From: JACVRM01 sp963809765
GTDB lineage: Bacteria; Actinomycetota; Thermoleophilia; Gaiellales; Gaiellaceae
Direction: 5' to 3'
DNA: 64,000 bases
Assembly: GCA_963809765.1 (NCBI GenBank)
Contig: CAWEKT010000001.1
Span: forward strand, 1,054,001-1,118,000
Both the position numbers and the translations under genes were made by a program. Numbering within the stretch: position 1 is the stretch's first letter; every line of letters starts with the position of its first letter. Below the pieces are notes generated by a model that worked only from the letters and a program-made list of their open reading frames with translations, did no database searches and was not told the origin of the DNA. Below, in pieces: positions 24,559-32,913 of the stretch.

Positions 24559-25776
24559 TCATCGCCGGCCGCCCAGCTCGAAGTGGGCGCGGAAGAAATT
24601 CTCCGAGCCGGCCGTCGCCATGGCGGCCGATGCCGAGATCTCGAGCGAGAGCGTCGCGGCCGCCACGATCTGGGCGAAGCGGTACACGGTGCCTGGGCCC
24701 TCGCAGCCCATCATCCGCAGCCAGGAGCGCGCGTAGGGGTAGCTCGTGCCGCCGCCGACCGTGGCCACCTCGAGACCCGGCAGCCGGAGCGAGACGTGCA
24801 AACCGTCCGCGACCCGCCGCGCCGTGCCGTGCGCCATCGAGCTCGTCCCGACCATGCCCACGTCCTGGCCCGTCGCGATGAACATGGCCGCGATCGCCGT
24901 CGCGGGCGTGAAGGCGACCGACTGCATGCCGGATGCGATGGCACCGTGGGTGCCGACGAAGGTGAGCTCGAGCAGGTCGTCGACCGTCGTCCGCAGCACC
25001 CGGCGGACGGCCTCGTCGGTCAGCACGCATTCGGCGAGGACCGTCTTGCCGTGCCCACCGCGCTCGAAGTAGCGGTGCGACGGCTTCTTGTCACCGCCCA
25101 TGTTGCCCTCGAGCATCGACCGCAGCGGTCGGACGGGCGTCCGCTCGCGCACGTAGCCCTCGTTGAGCGCGTACGAGTTGCGCGTGACCATGTTCAGCCC
25201 GACCGCGTCGCCTGTCGTGTACGCGTACATGACGTGGCACGCCGGCCCCACGACGTGCGTCTCCAGCTCGCGCAGGCGTGCGTGCTTCGAGAGGTTCGGG
25301 AGGGGCGAGGAGTCGAGCCAGTCCCGCATGGCCTCCACCTGGCCCTCGATCCAGCGGGAGAAGGCGATCGCCTGGGAGGTGCTCTCGAACAGGAAGGCTG
25401 AGGCGCGCGTCATGCGGTCGCGGAGCACGTGAGTACGGAAGCCCCCGGACTCGGCGGCCGCACGGGCGCCGCGGTAGAGCGAGACGGCCAGCCCGCCCTC
25501 GGTATTGGCGAGCGGCACGTAGACCTGCTGCGCGGAGCGCCCCCGTTCCACGAGGGTTCCGGCCGGCTCCTCGAGCTCGTAGTCGCCGAGCTCGATCGCC
25601 AGCGGCCCGATGACGGCAGTCGGTACGACCGCCACGCCGGTCAGGGCCTCGGTCGCGCCCGCGAACTCCTCGAGGTCGTGAGCGAAGACCGGCCCGTCCG
25701 TCAGCGCCGCGAGCTCGTCCTGCCGGGTGCGGATCGACTCGGGGTCGTTCCGCCGGGGCCACTTCCGCAGCTGCAC
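24559..25776 (-). CDS. hydroxymethylglutaryl-CoA reductase
   Basis: A 405-residue enzyme from GTG 25776 that reduces HMG-CoA to mevalonate. Motifs in order: VPTAVIGPLAI, VPLANTEGGLAVSLYRGARA (catalytic Glu), YTTGDAVGLNMVTRNS, LEGNMGGDKKPSHRYF (catalytic Lys), GTHGAIASGMQS, IATGQDVGM (catalytic Asp) and LEVATVGGGTSYP. ENFFRAHFE near the C-terminus supplies the expected His. These fit the biosynthetic class I pattern better than the class II degradative form. The active-site set is complete, although GNMGGDKKP departs from the usual GNxxTDKKP. No other mevalonate-pathway gene is in the window. Confidence 0.88.
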   Translation of the reverse strand: MQLRKWPRRNDPESIRTRQDELAALTDGPVFAHDLEEFAGATEALTGVAVVPTAVIGPLAIELGDYELEEPAGTLVERGRSAQQVYVPLANTEGGLAVSLYRGARAAAESGGFRTHVLRDRMTRASAFLFESTSQAIAFSRWIEGQVEAMRDWLDSSPLPNLSKHARLRELETHVVGPACHVMYAYTTGDAVGLNMVTRNSYALNEGYVRERTPVRPLRSMLEGNMGGDKKPSHRYFERGGHGKTVLAECVLTDEAVRRVLRTTVDDLLELTFVGTHGAIASGMQSVAFTPATAIAAMFIATGQDVGMVGTSSMAHGTARRVADGLHVSLRLPGLEVATVGGGTSYPYARSWLRMMGCEGPGTVYRFAQIVAAATLSLEISASAAMATAGSENFFRAHFELGGRR

Positions 25777-25821
25777 CGGGGCAGCTTATTGGCCGGTGTC
25801 CCGCCGGCAGGGGCCAAACAG

Positions 25822-25880
25822 CTGCCGGGGTCGCAGGCAGCACCCCGCGACCCCGGCAGATCGCCCCGCCTCGGCGGGGC
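25822..25880 (-). terminator. tandem hairpins downstream of the PRC-barrel gene
   Basis: A 13-bp stem ctgccggggtcgc/gcgaccccggcag (25822-25859) with a 12-nt loop is followed by gccccgcc-tc-ggcggggc (25863-25880). Both lie between the PRC-barrel stop and the HMG-CoA reductase start on the same strand, where they would separate the two transcripts. No T-tract. Confidence 0.45.
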
Positions 25881-25892
25881 TGTCACGCTCGG

Positions 25893-26258
25893 CTAGAAGT
25901 TGCCCTCGCGGAACCCCGGCCCGCCCGGGCCGTAATAGGTGCCGAGCGAGCTCCGATAGCTCTCGTCGGCGACCATGTCCTCGTCGAACTCAGGGGCGTT
26001 CTTGATCTCGTCCTTCGTCCGGTTGACGAAGATCTTCTCCTCGTTCGTGTCGATCCGGTCGATCACGCCGGCCGGCAGCATCACCTTCTTGCCGAAGATC
26101 CAGGGACCGGTATCGACGACGACGCAGCTGCTGCCCACGTCGAACGTCGCGTCGTCGATGCTGCCGATCTTGCCGTCGACTGCCTCGACGTCGAATCCCG
26201 TCAGGTCGGTCCCGGCCGTGACGGTCTCGCGGTACGTCCACATTTCCGTAGTTGACAC
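25893..26258 (-). CDS. PRC-barrel domain protein
   Basis: A 121-residue protein. GTG 26258 is chosen because aggagg (minus strand, 26267-26272) lies 8 nt upstream; the internal ATG six codons later has none. The PRC-barrel beta core reads LTGFDVEAVDGKIGSIDDAT, SCVVVDTGPWIFGKKVMLPA, GVIDRIDTNEEKIFVNRTKD. An acidic tail with Tyr/Gly (SSLGTYYGPGGPGFREGNF) follows. PRC barrels occur in photosynthetic reaction-centre H subunits, RimM and many actinobacterial stress proteins; this stand-alone form most resembles the last. Role unknown. Confidence 0.8.
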   Translation of the reverse strand: MSTTEMWTYRETVTAGTDLTGFDVEAVDGKIGSIDDATFDVGSSCVVVDTGPWIFGKKVMLPAGVIDRIDTNEEKIFVNRTKDEIKNAPEFDEDMVADESYRSSLGTYYGPGGPGFREGNF

Positions 26259-26339
26259 TCGAGCCACCTCCTCGTTGTGGTCGCGCGCCGTGATACCCGC
26301 CACGAGGTTGGACCAACCATCGAGGGACATACTCCGTGC

Positions 26340-26621
26340 ATGGCAGACGTGGACTGGCATCAGGTCGACCTCGGTGAGCTCGCCGAGCGACTGCACGCCG
26401 AGAGCAGCGAGCCTGATGCCGACCGGACGATCTGGGCGTTCCAGCAGGTGCTGACGATTGCGCGTGGCGACCCGGAGCTGCTCGAGTTCGTGCTGGCCGC
26501 GGCCATCTGCCTGGTCGCGCGCTCCGGCGAGACCACGCCGCGCCAGGTACTCGAGACGTACGTTCGGCGCGCTCCCACCGATGCGCGCTGGTACGACGAG
26601 ATCCGCCCACTGCTCGATTAG
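26340..26621 (+). CDS. hypothetical protein, 93 aa
   Basis: A small, largely helical soluble protein from ATG 26340: DVDWHQVDLGELAERLHAES, TIWAFQQVLTIARGDPELLE, FVLAAAICLVARSGETTPRQ, ending RWYDEIRPLLD. gaggga lies 12 nt upstream, rather far for a ribosome site. Divergent from the PRC-barrel gene, so the two may share an 80-bp promoter region. No family recognised, but composition is clearly coding. Confidence 0.65.
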   Translation: MADVDWHQVDLGELAERLHAESSEPDADRTIWAFQQVLTIARGDPELLEFVLAAAICLVARSGETTPRQVLETYVRRAPTDARWYDEIRPLLD

Positions 26622-26672
26622 CCCGGTCAGGTGCCGAAGCGACCCGGCCGGTGATGCGGTGACGGGAATCCG

Positions 26673-27476
26673 CTAGATCGGGATGTGGACGTCGCTGACG
26701 TCGAGGCCGAACGACTTCGCGAGCCGGATGCCGTGCTCGATGTCCTGGCGCAGCATGCGCACGTCCGCCTCGTACATCAGCCGGCCGATCACCTCGCGCT
26801 CCTTTGGCCGCCAGAGCGCGTGCTGGACGAAGATAGGGATCAGGCGCTTGCCCGCCTCGATGAGGGCACGCTTGGTCTTCTTCGAAGCGTGCGCGAGCAG
26901 GACCCGCTCGTAGGCGACGCCGGAGCGATGGTGGATGCCGTCGTCCACGGTCAACCGGTTGCAGAGATCCTCGAGCACGGTGCCGCGCGAGTTCCGGGCG
27001 ATCATGCGGAAGCGCGGGATGATCAGCCGCTCGAAGAAGACCTGGATCTGGAAGACCTTCTCCTCGAGCGTCTCCGCGTGCAGGGTCAGCTCGACCATCT
27101 GGTCGAGGTACGGGTCGCGCTCGCCGCGGCCGCCGACCTCGTCGATGAGCTTGAGCCATGCCTCCGTGTGACGTGCCTCGTCCTGCACCATCGTCGTGTA
27201 GTAGAGCTTCGCCTCGGGATCCGGCGCGAGTGAGAAGAGCTGTGCCGACATCTCGACGGCGAGCTCGTCCGCCTGCAGCTGCTGGGTGATGACCGAGCGC
27301 CACATGTCGCGACGCCGTGCGAGCTTCTTGGGCGCGCCCTTGTACTCCGGAATCGGCGGCACCTCGCCCCAGGGCAGGTCGCGTACCTGCCACTCGGCGC
27401 GCTTGGCCAGCTCGTAGTAGCGCAGCACGCCCGCGTACGCACTGCGGTCGTCCTGGGCGGGAGGAGCTTCGGTCAT
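26673..27476 (-). CDS. ferritin-like diiron protein
   Basis: A 267-residue all-helical protein from ATG 27476. Likely iron ligands fall in four helices: ADELAVE (Glu71), QDEARHTEAW (Glu100, His103), QVFFERLIIP (Glu149) and VDDGIHHRSG (Asp178, His182 or His183). The two ExxH-like pairs and helix spacing match ribonucleotide-reductase-R2-like and related ferritin-superfamily oxygenases. The partner substrate is unknown. It is divergent from folD with a 41-bp gap. It could be an oxygenase acting on lipid or aromatic substrates. Confidence 0.7.
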   Translation of the reverse strand: MTEAPPAQDDRSAYAGVLRYYELAKRAEWQVRDLPWGEVPPIPEYKGAPKKLARRRDMWRSVITQQLQADELAVEMSAQLFSLAPDPEAKLYYTTMVQDEARHTEAWLKLIDEVGGRGERDPYLDQMVELTLHAETLEEKVFQIQVFFERLIIPRFRMIARNSRGTVLEDLCNRLTVDDGIHHRSGVAYERVLLAHASKKTKRALIEAGKRLIPIFVQHALWRPKEREVIGRLMYEADVRMLRQDIEHGIRLAKSFGLDVSDVHIPI

Positions 27477-27517
27477 CTCGCCTGCGCTCACGGCCTGAGA
27501 GGCTAACGTCTCGCGCC

Positions 27518-28370
27518 GTGGCGACGCTGATGGATGGCCGGGCACTGGCGGCTCGGCTGCGCGAGGAGACGGCGGCCGAGGTCGCCGCCTTCGGGCGGCC
27601 GCTGGGTCTCGCCACCGTGCTGGTCGGCGACGACGCCGCGTCCGACATCTACATCCGCCGCAAGCACGAGGCCTCGTCGGAGGTGGGCATCGAGGCCCGC
27701 GACGTGCGGCTGCCCGTGGCCACGTCGCAGGAGGAGCTGCTGGAGCTGGTCGGCAGCCTCAACCGCGACGAGTCGGTGGACGGCCTGCTCGTGCAGCTGC
27801 CGCTGCCGCCTCACATCGACGAGGCGCTGGTCGTCAGGGCAGTCGAACCCGATCAAGGACGTCGACGGCTTCCACCCGGTCAACGCGGGCCTGCTCTACC
27901 TCGGCCGGCCTGGTCACGTGCCGGCGACGCCGCTCGGGATCATGGCTCTCCTCGACGAGTACGACGTCGAGCTCGAGGGCGCTCGCGCCGTCGTCGTTGG
28001 CAGGAGCACGATCGTCGGCAAGCCGGTCGCGCTGCTGCTCCTCGCGGCCAACGCCACCGTCACCGTCTGCCACTCGCGCACGCCGGACCTGGCCGCGCGC
28101 ACCCGCGAAGCAGACGTGCTGGTGGTCGCGGCCGGTCGCGCGGGTCTCGTGGCAGCGGAGGCCGTCCGCGAGGGAGCCACCGTCGTCGACGTAGGCATGA
28201 ACCGCACCGAGGAGGGGCTTCGTGGCGACGTCGACCCGGCCGCCTCAGAGCGCGCCGGGCTGATCACGCCGGTGCCGGGAGGGGTCGGGCCGATGACCAT
28301 CGCGCTGCTGCTTCGCAACACCGTGCGAGCAGCCAGGTTCCGCCGTGGCGATCTTGTCTTCCCGGCCTGA
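27518..28370 (+). CDS. folD: bifunctional methylenetetrahydrofolate dehydrogenase/cyclohydrolase, frameshifted
   Basis: The enzyme interconverts methylene-, methenyl- and formyl-tetrahydrofolate. It opens at GTG 27518 (ATG 27530 is an alternative). TVLVGDDAASDIYIRRKHEA contains the catalytic Tyr and Lys region and DGLLVQLPLPPHID the family signature. One extra base near 27848 breaks the frame inside VEPIKDVDGFHPVNAGLL. The second part has the NADP motif VVVGRSTIVGKPVALLLLAA and the closing TPVPGGVGPMTIALLLRNTV. About 283 residues once corrected, the normal length. TAACGT lies 8 nt before the start with no ribosome site. Confidence 0.93.
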
Positions 28371-28459
28371 ACAATCAGCTATCGTTTCGCCCGCTTCAAA
28401 CAGGTCGGCGGCTCGGTGCCCGGGCCGTCGTTTCATTTGCACCAAGGGAGGAACACAGA

Positions 28460-28660
28460 TTGGCTCAGGGCACCGTGAAGTGGTTCTCGAACGAGAAGGG
28501 CTTCGGCTTCATCACTCGTGAGGACGGGGACGACGTTTTTGTCCACCACACCGCTATTCAGTCCGACGGGTACCGCTCGCTGACGGAGGGACAGAAGGTC
28601 GAGTTCGAGGTCGTGCAGGGCGACAAGGGCCTGCAGGCGTCGAACGTCCAGCCGATCTAG
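28460..28660 (+). CDS. cold-shock protein (CspA family)
   Basis: A 66-residue single CSD OB-fold RNA chaperone. RNP1 (KGFGFI) and RNP2 (DVFVHH) are intact within GTVKWFSNEKGFGFITREDG. The start is TTG 28460, placed by the ribosome site gggagg (28446-28451) and by homology (AQGTVKWF). The leader contains TATCGT (28380-28385), a possible -10, giving a 5' UTR of about 65 nt, as is common in csp genes. A strong hairpin follows the stop. Confidence 0.92.
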   Translation: MAQGTVKWFSNEKGFGFITREDGDDVFVHHTAIQSDGYRSLTEGQKVEFEVVQGDKGLQASNVQPI

Positions 28661-28681
28661 CCGGGAACCGAAGCAGTCGCC

Positions 28682-28705
28682 GACGGGCCCCGGAAGGGGC
28701 CCGTC
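28682..28705 (+). terminator. hairpin terminator after the cold-shock gene
   Basis: gacgggcccc-ggaa-ggggcccgtc is a perfect 10-bp stem with a GGAA tetraloop, ending 16 bp before the gatC ribosome site. Only a weak T content follows. Confidence 0.65.
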
Positions 28706-28738
28706 ACGTTGCTGGGACTTCAGGGAGGATTGAGGCTG

Positions 28739-29020
28739 ATGGCGATCTCGCCGGACGAAGTACGCCACGTCGCGCGCCTGGCGCGGCTCGAGCTCACCGA
28801 CGACGAGCTGGCCCGGCTCGGGGGCCAGCTGAATGCGATCCTGGAGGCTGTCGGAAAGGTCTCGGAGCTGGAGCTCGACGATGTGCCGCCGACGGCCCAC
28901 CCGCTCGAGCTCGTGAACGTCTGGGCTGACGACAAGCCGCGCCCGTCCCTGAATCCCGAGGAGGCGCTGGCGCTCGCGCCGGAGGGCGACGGCTCGTTCT
29001 TCCGGGTGCCGCCGGCGTGA
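28739..29020 (+). CDS. gatC: Asp/Glu-tRNA(Asn/Gln) amidotransferase subunit C
   Basis: A 93-residue subunit that stabilises GatA. The family motif ISPDEVRHVARLARLELTDD is followed by ELARLGGQLNAILEAVGKVS and ends in the belt segment with DDKPRPSLNPEEALALAPEG and FFRVPPA. Ribosome site gggagga lies 9 nt before ATG 28739. The stop overlaps the gatA start (GTGA). First gene of gatC-gatA-gatB. Confidence 0.95.
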   Translation: MAISPDEVRHVARLARLELTDDELARLGGQLNAILEAVGKVSELELDDVPPTAHPLELVNVWADDKPRPSLNPEEALALAPEGDGSFFRVPPA

Positions 29021-30444
29021 TCGACACGCTACGCCTCACCGCGGAGCAGGCTGCGGGGCTGCTCGACGCCGGGGAGCTCTCCGCGGCGGAGCTTCACGCC
29101 GCCTACCTCGAGGCGATCGCGCGGGAGGACGGCGAGCTGAACGCCTACCTGCGCACCGTCGATGAGGCTGACGGCGACGGCGTTCCGATCGCGCTGAAGG
29201 ACCTCATCTGCACCCGCGGCGTCGAGACCACGGCCGGCTCCCGCATCCTCTCGGGCTACGTCCCACCGTACGACGCGACCGTGGCCGCCCGCTGCCGGGA
29301 CGCAGGACTGCCGATCCTCGGCAAGACGAACATGGACGAGTTCGCGATGGGGTCGTCCACCGAGAACTCGGCGTTCGGCCCGACGCACAACCCGTGGGAC
29401 CCGGAGCGCGTCCCCGGCGGCTCCTCGGGCGGCTCGGCAGCTGCGGTGGCAGGGGGCCTCGCGCCGTGGGCGCTCGGCTCAGACACCGGCGGCTCGATCA
29501 AGCAGCCGGCCTCGCTCTGCGGGGTGGTCGGCCTGCGTCCGACCTACGGGACGGTCTCCCGCTACGGCGTCGTCGCGTTCGCTTCGAGCCTGGATCAGGT
29601 CGGGCCGATCACCAAGACGGTCCGCGACTGCGCGCTGCTGTACCGGATCATCTCCGGGCGGGATCCATGCGACTCGACGACCGTCGACCTGCCGCACGCG
29701 GTCGAGCTTCCGGACGCGGCGGACCTGCGCGGCCTGCGGATCGGCATACCGAAGGAGCTGAACGAGGCCGAGGGCATCGAGCCGGGTGTGCGCGAGTCCG
29801 TCGAGGCCGCGATCGCACTGCTCGGGGAGCTCGGGGCCGAGGTCGGGCCCTGCGAGCTGCCACGCTCGGTGGACTACGGCCTGCCCTGCTACTACCTGAT
29901 CGCCCCGGCCGAGGCGTCCTCGAACCTGGCCCGCTACGACGGTGTCCGCTACGGACACCGCAGCGAGGGCGCCGCCGACGTGGACGAGATGTACTCAAGC
30001 ACCCGCCGCGAGGGGTTCGGGGACGAGCCCAAGCGCCGCATCATGCTGGGCACCTACGCGCTCTCCGCCGGCTACTACGAGGCCTTCTACGGCCAGGCGC
30101 AGAAGGTGCGGACGCTGATCAAGCGGGAGCATGACGCGCTCTTCGAGCGCTTCGACCTGCTCGTCAGCCCGACCTCGCCGACGGTCGCGTTCCGGCTCGG
30201 CGAGCGGACCGAGAACCCGCTCGCGATGTACGTCTCGGACGTCCTCACGATCCCTTCGAACATGGCCGGGCTGCCCGGCCTTTCGATGCCCTGCGGCCTC
30301 TCGGAGGGCCTGCCGGTCGGGCTCCAGCTGATCGGCCCCCAGTTCGCCGAGAACGCGATCTTCCGTGCCGGCCACGCGCTCGAGCAGGCGATCGGCTTCG
30401 ACTACGTGCCCGAGCGGCTCCGCAACGGAAGCGGGCGGGCGTGA
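29017..30444 (+). CDS. gatA: Asp/Glu-tRNA(Asn/Gln) amidotransferase subunit A
   Basis: A 475-residue amidase-signature subunit that releases ammonia from glutamine. The Ser-cisSer-Lys triad is visible: Lys in VPIALKDLICTRGVETTAGS and the serines in PGGSSGGSAAAVAGGLAPWA and LGSDTGGSIKQPASLCG. The C-terminus IGPQFAENAIFRAGHALEQA is typical. Together with GatB it amidates Glu-tRNA(Gln), and possibly Asp-tRNA(Asn), implying that mischarged tRNA is the route to at least Gln-tRNA. The 3' end overlaps gatB (GTGA). Confidence 0.96.
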   Translation: MIDTLRLTAEQAAGLLDAGELSAAELHAAYLEAIAREDGELNAYLRTVDEADGDGVPIALKDLICTRGVETTAGSRILSGYVPPYDATVAARCRDAGLPILGKTNMDEFAMGSSTENSAFGPTHNPWDPERVPGGSSGGSAAAVAGGLAPWALGSDTGGSIKQPASLCGVVGLRPTYGTVSRYGVVAFASSLDQVGPITKTVRDCALLYRIISGRDPCDSTTVDLPHAVELPDAADLRGLRIGIPKELNEAEGIEPGVRESVEAAIALLGELGAEVGPCELPRSVDYGLPCYYLIAPAEASSNLARYDGVRYGHRSEGAADVDEMYSSTRREGFGDEPKRRIMLGTYALSAGYYEAFYGQAQKVRTLIKREHDALFERFDLLVSPTSPTVAFRLGERTENPLAMYVSDVLTIPSNMAGLPGLSMPCGLSEGLPVGLQLIGPQFAENAIFRAGHALEQAIGFDYVPERLRNGSGRA

Positions 30445-31859
30445 GCTGGGAGGCCGTCATCGGGCTCGAGGTCCACATCCACCTGAAGACCCGGACGAAG
30501 ATGTTCTGCCGCTGCTCCGTGGTGTACGGGGACGAGCCCAACACCAACACGTGTCCCGTCTGCCTGGGGCATCCGGGGACGCTGCCCGTGCCGAACGGCC
30601 GTGCGGTCGAGTGGACGATCAAGCTCGGCCACGCACTCGGCTGCCGGATCGCGGAGCGCGCGGTCTTCCACCGCAAGCACTACTTCTATCCCGACCTGCC
30701 GAAGGGCTACCAGATCTCCCAGTACGACGAGCCGCTCTGCCTCGACGGCAGCGTGCTGGTGCCAGGCCCCGACGGCGACGCCGAGGTCGGGATCGTGCGG
30801 GCGCACCTCGAGGAGGACGCGGCCAAGAACGTGCACGTGGGGGGCGCCGGCGGCCGGATCCACGGTGCGGGCGCCACGCTCGTCGACTTCAACCGCGGCG
30901 GCACGCCCCTGGTCGAGATCGTGACCCGCCCGGACCTGCGCTCCGCCGAGGAGGCGCGCCGCTTCCTGCAGCTGCTGCGGCAGACCGTTGTCGAGCTCGA
31001 CATCTCGGACGCCGAGATGGAGAAGGGCTCGCTGCGGTTCGACGTCAACGTCTCGGTGCGGCCCGACGGGAGCGACGAGCTGCGCACCCGGACCGAGCTC
31101 AAGAACATGAACTCGTTCGCGTTCGCGGCGCGCGGCATCGAACGCGAGGTGCAGCGGCAGATCGGCATCTACGAGTCCGGCGGCGTCGTCGAGCAGGAGA
31201 CGCTGCACTTCGATCCCGACCACGAGTCGGCGCCACCCCTACGGACGAAGGAGGAGGCCGAGGACTACCGTTACTTCGCCGAGCCCGACCTCGTCCCGAT
31301 CGAGCCTGCGCCGGAGCTCGTCGAGCGGCTGCGCGGCGAGGTGCCCGAGGCGCCCGGCGCGCGTATACGCCGCTTCGAGGAGCAGTTCGGGCTCCCGTTC
31401 TACGACGCCGAGGTGCTGAACGGCTCGCTCGCGCTGGCGCAGCTCTTCGAGCGCGTGGCCACAGAGGACGTCGACGCGAAGGCGGCGTCGAACGTGCTCA
31501 TGAACGAGTTCGCGCGGACGGGCGTCGACCCGGCTGCCGTCGACGGCCGCGAGCTCGCCAGGGTCATCGACGCTCGTTCGACGATCCCGCGCGACCGCTT
31601 CGACGACGCGCTCGCGGCGAGCGGCACGCCCGGCTTCTCCGCCGATGCCTACCTCGGCGACACGCTGGTGTCGGACACGTCGGAGCTGGAGCCGCTGATC
31701 GAGCGGATCCTCGGCGCCAACCAGGACGAGGTCGCCGCCTACCGCGCCGGCAAGCAGGGCCTGCTCGGGTTCTTCGTCGGCCAGGTCATGCGCGAGACGC
31801 AGGGCAAGGCCGACCCGCGGGTCGTCAACGAGCTCGTCCGGACGCGACTCGACGCGTGA
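30441..31859 (+). CDS. gatB: Asp/Glu-tRNA(Asn/Gln) amidotransferase subunit B
   Basis: A 472-residue kinase-like subunit that activates the mischarged tRNA. The N-terminus WEAVIGLEVHIHLKTRTKMF, the zinc-type cysteines in FCRCSVVYGDEPNTNTCPVC, and YQISQYDEPLC are diagnostic. So is ARKNVHVGG-like sequence (AKNVHVGG) followed by DFNRGGTPLVEIVTRPDLRS. The C-terminal YqeY-like tail (GLLGFFVGQVMRETQGKADP) binds tRNA. Full length, coupled to the next gene by a GTGA overlap. Confidence 0.96.
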   Translation: MSWEAVIGLEVHIHLKTRTKMFCRCSVVYGDEPNTNTCPVCLGHPGTLPVPNGRAVEWTIKLGHALGCRIAERAVFHRKHYFYPDLPKGYQISQYDEPLCLDGSVLVPGPDGDAEVGIVRAHLEEDAAKNVHVGGAGGRIHGAGATLVDFNRGGTPLVEIVTRPDLRSAEEARRFLQLLRQTVVELDISDAEMEKGSLRFDVNVSVRPDGSDELRTRTELKNMNSFAFAARGIEREVQRQIGIYESGGVVEQETLHFDPDHESAPPLRTKEEAEDYRYFAEPDLVPIEPAPELVERLRGEVPEAPGARIRRFEEQFGLPFYDAEVLNGSLALAQLFERVATEDVDAKAASNVLMNEFARTGVDPAAVDGRELARVIDARSTIPRDRFDDALAASGTPGFSADAYLGDTLVSDTSELEPLIERILGANQDEVAAYRAGKQGLLGFFVGQVMRETQGKADPRVVNELVRTRLDA

Positions 31860-32254
31860 GCAGCGAGGCGAACCTCGCGCTCATGAGCCGCTACGCGGCG
31901 GCGTGGGAGCGAGGCGACCCGGACGCGGCCTTCTCGTTCTACGCCGACGACGTCGTCATGACCTTGCCGGGTCGCACCGCGCTTGCGGGCGTCCACGAGG
32001 GCAAGGAAGCGGTGGTCGCCTGCATCCAGGCGCTGCTCGCCCGGACGGAGGGCGTGCAGGTCGAGGTGCTGGATGCGCTCACCTCCAACGAGCACGTGGC
32101 GCTGCTCCTGCGCGAGCGGGCGAGCCGGCCCGGCGCCGAGCTCGATATGGCGAGGGTGAACCTCTACCGCGTCCGCGGCGAGAAGATCGTCGAGATCACG
32201 ATCTTCGAGGGCGACCAGTACGCGGTGGACGACTACTTCGCGGATGAGCGTTGA
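31856..32254 (+). CDS. SnoaL-like (NTF2-fold) protein
   Basis: A 132-residue protein from GTG 31856, coupled to the gatB stop. The cone-shaped NTF2 fold is suggested by NLALMSRYAAAWERGDPDAA, FSFYADDVVMTLPG, the G-K-E segment GVHEGKEAVVACIQALLART, and the closing strands ARVNLYRVRGEKIVEITIFE. SnoaL-like proteins range from isomerases to ligand-binding proteins; substrate residues cannot be assigned. Its position after gatB is probably only shared transcription. Confidence 0.75.
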   Translation: MSSEANLALMSRYAAAWERGDPDAAFSFYADDVVMTLPGRTALAGVHEGKEAVVACIQALLARTEGVQVEVLDALTSNEHVALLLRERASRPGAELDMARVNLYRVRGEKIVEITIFEGDQYAVDDYFADER

Positions 32255-32296
32255 GGGGTCCGCGGCGCCTGTGCCGGCCGGGGTAGAGCACCTGCC

Positions 32297-32713
32297 GTGA
32301 AGCACGCGACCGAGTACCTCAGCTTCGAGACGCCCGGCCGTCGCGACTACGTCAACATCACCGAGCGCGTCCAGGAGGTCGTGAGCGCCTCGGGGATCCA
32401 GCACGGCCTCTGTCTCGTGAACCCGATGCACATCACGGCCGCGGTCTACGTCAACGACGACGAGCGCGGGCTGATCGCCGATCTCGACGACTGGCTCGAG
32501 CGTCTTGCTCCGCACGAGCCGACGAGCGCGTACCGGCACAACAACGGCGAGGACAACGCGGACGCGCACCTGAAGCGTCACCTGATGAGTCACCAGGTCG
32601 TGCTCCCGATCACCGACGGCAGGCTCGACCTCGGCCCGTGGGAGCAGGTGTTCTACGCCGAGTTCGACGGCCGCCGGCGCAAGCGGGTCGTGGTCAAGGC
32701 GATCGGCGAGTAG
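32297..32713 (+). CDS. YjbQ/UPF0047 family protein
   Basis: A 138-residue protein with the UPF0047 hallmarks: TPGRRDYVNITERVQEVV, GLCLVNPMHITAAVYVNDDE, and the metal/phosphate motif RHNNGEDNADAHLKRHLMSH followed by WEQVFYAEFDGRRRKRVVVK. Some members show thiamin-phosphate synthase activity, but the physiological role is unsettled. GTG 32297 has no ribosome site; TAGAGC lies 7 nt upstream, so a leaderless mRNA is likely. Confidence 0.88.
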   Translation: MKHATEYLSFETPGRRDYVNITERVQEVVSASGIQHGLCLVNPMHITAAVYVNDDERGLIADLDDWLERLAPHEPTSAYRHNNGEDNADAHLKRHLMSHQVVLPITDGRLDLGPWEQVFYAEFDGRRRKRVVVKAIGE

Positions 32714-32888
32714 ACGGGTCGCGACCAGCCCGCGGCCGGGACCTAATTCACGCGCGCGCCCCCGCCCGGGTGGGGTCGCGCCACCCACATCCCGCGGTCC
32801 ACGCTAGCGAGACGATCCGCACCTGTCTGTTCCAGGGGCGTGCCGAAACTCGCAACGACGGTACGAGTGTGAGAGAGAGGCGGCACGC

Positions 32889-32908
32889 GGGGGAACCGAA
32901 GTTCCCCC
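32889..32908 (-). terminator. UUCG-capped hairpin after the Rpf-like gene
   Basis: Read on the minus strand, gggggaac-ttcg-gttccccc is an 8-bp stem closed by the extra-stable C(UUCG)G tetraloop. It starts 5 nt after the stop of the minus-strand gene. The following bases are pyrimidine-rich rather than a pure T-tract. Confidence 0.6.
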
Positions 32909-32913
32909 GGTGC

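Noticed and set aside
32714..32888. A fourth copy of the TCGGC repeat promoter in the gap after the YjbQ gene
   Set aside because: The cacgcgcgcg and G-rich segments are only loosely similar; the 11-bp TCGGC repeat and the spacing are absent.
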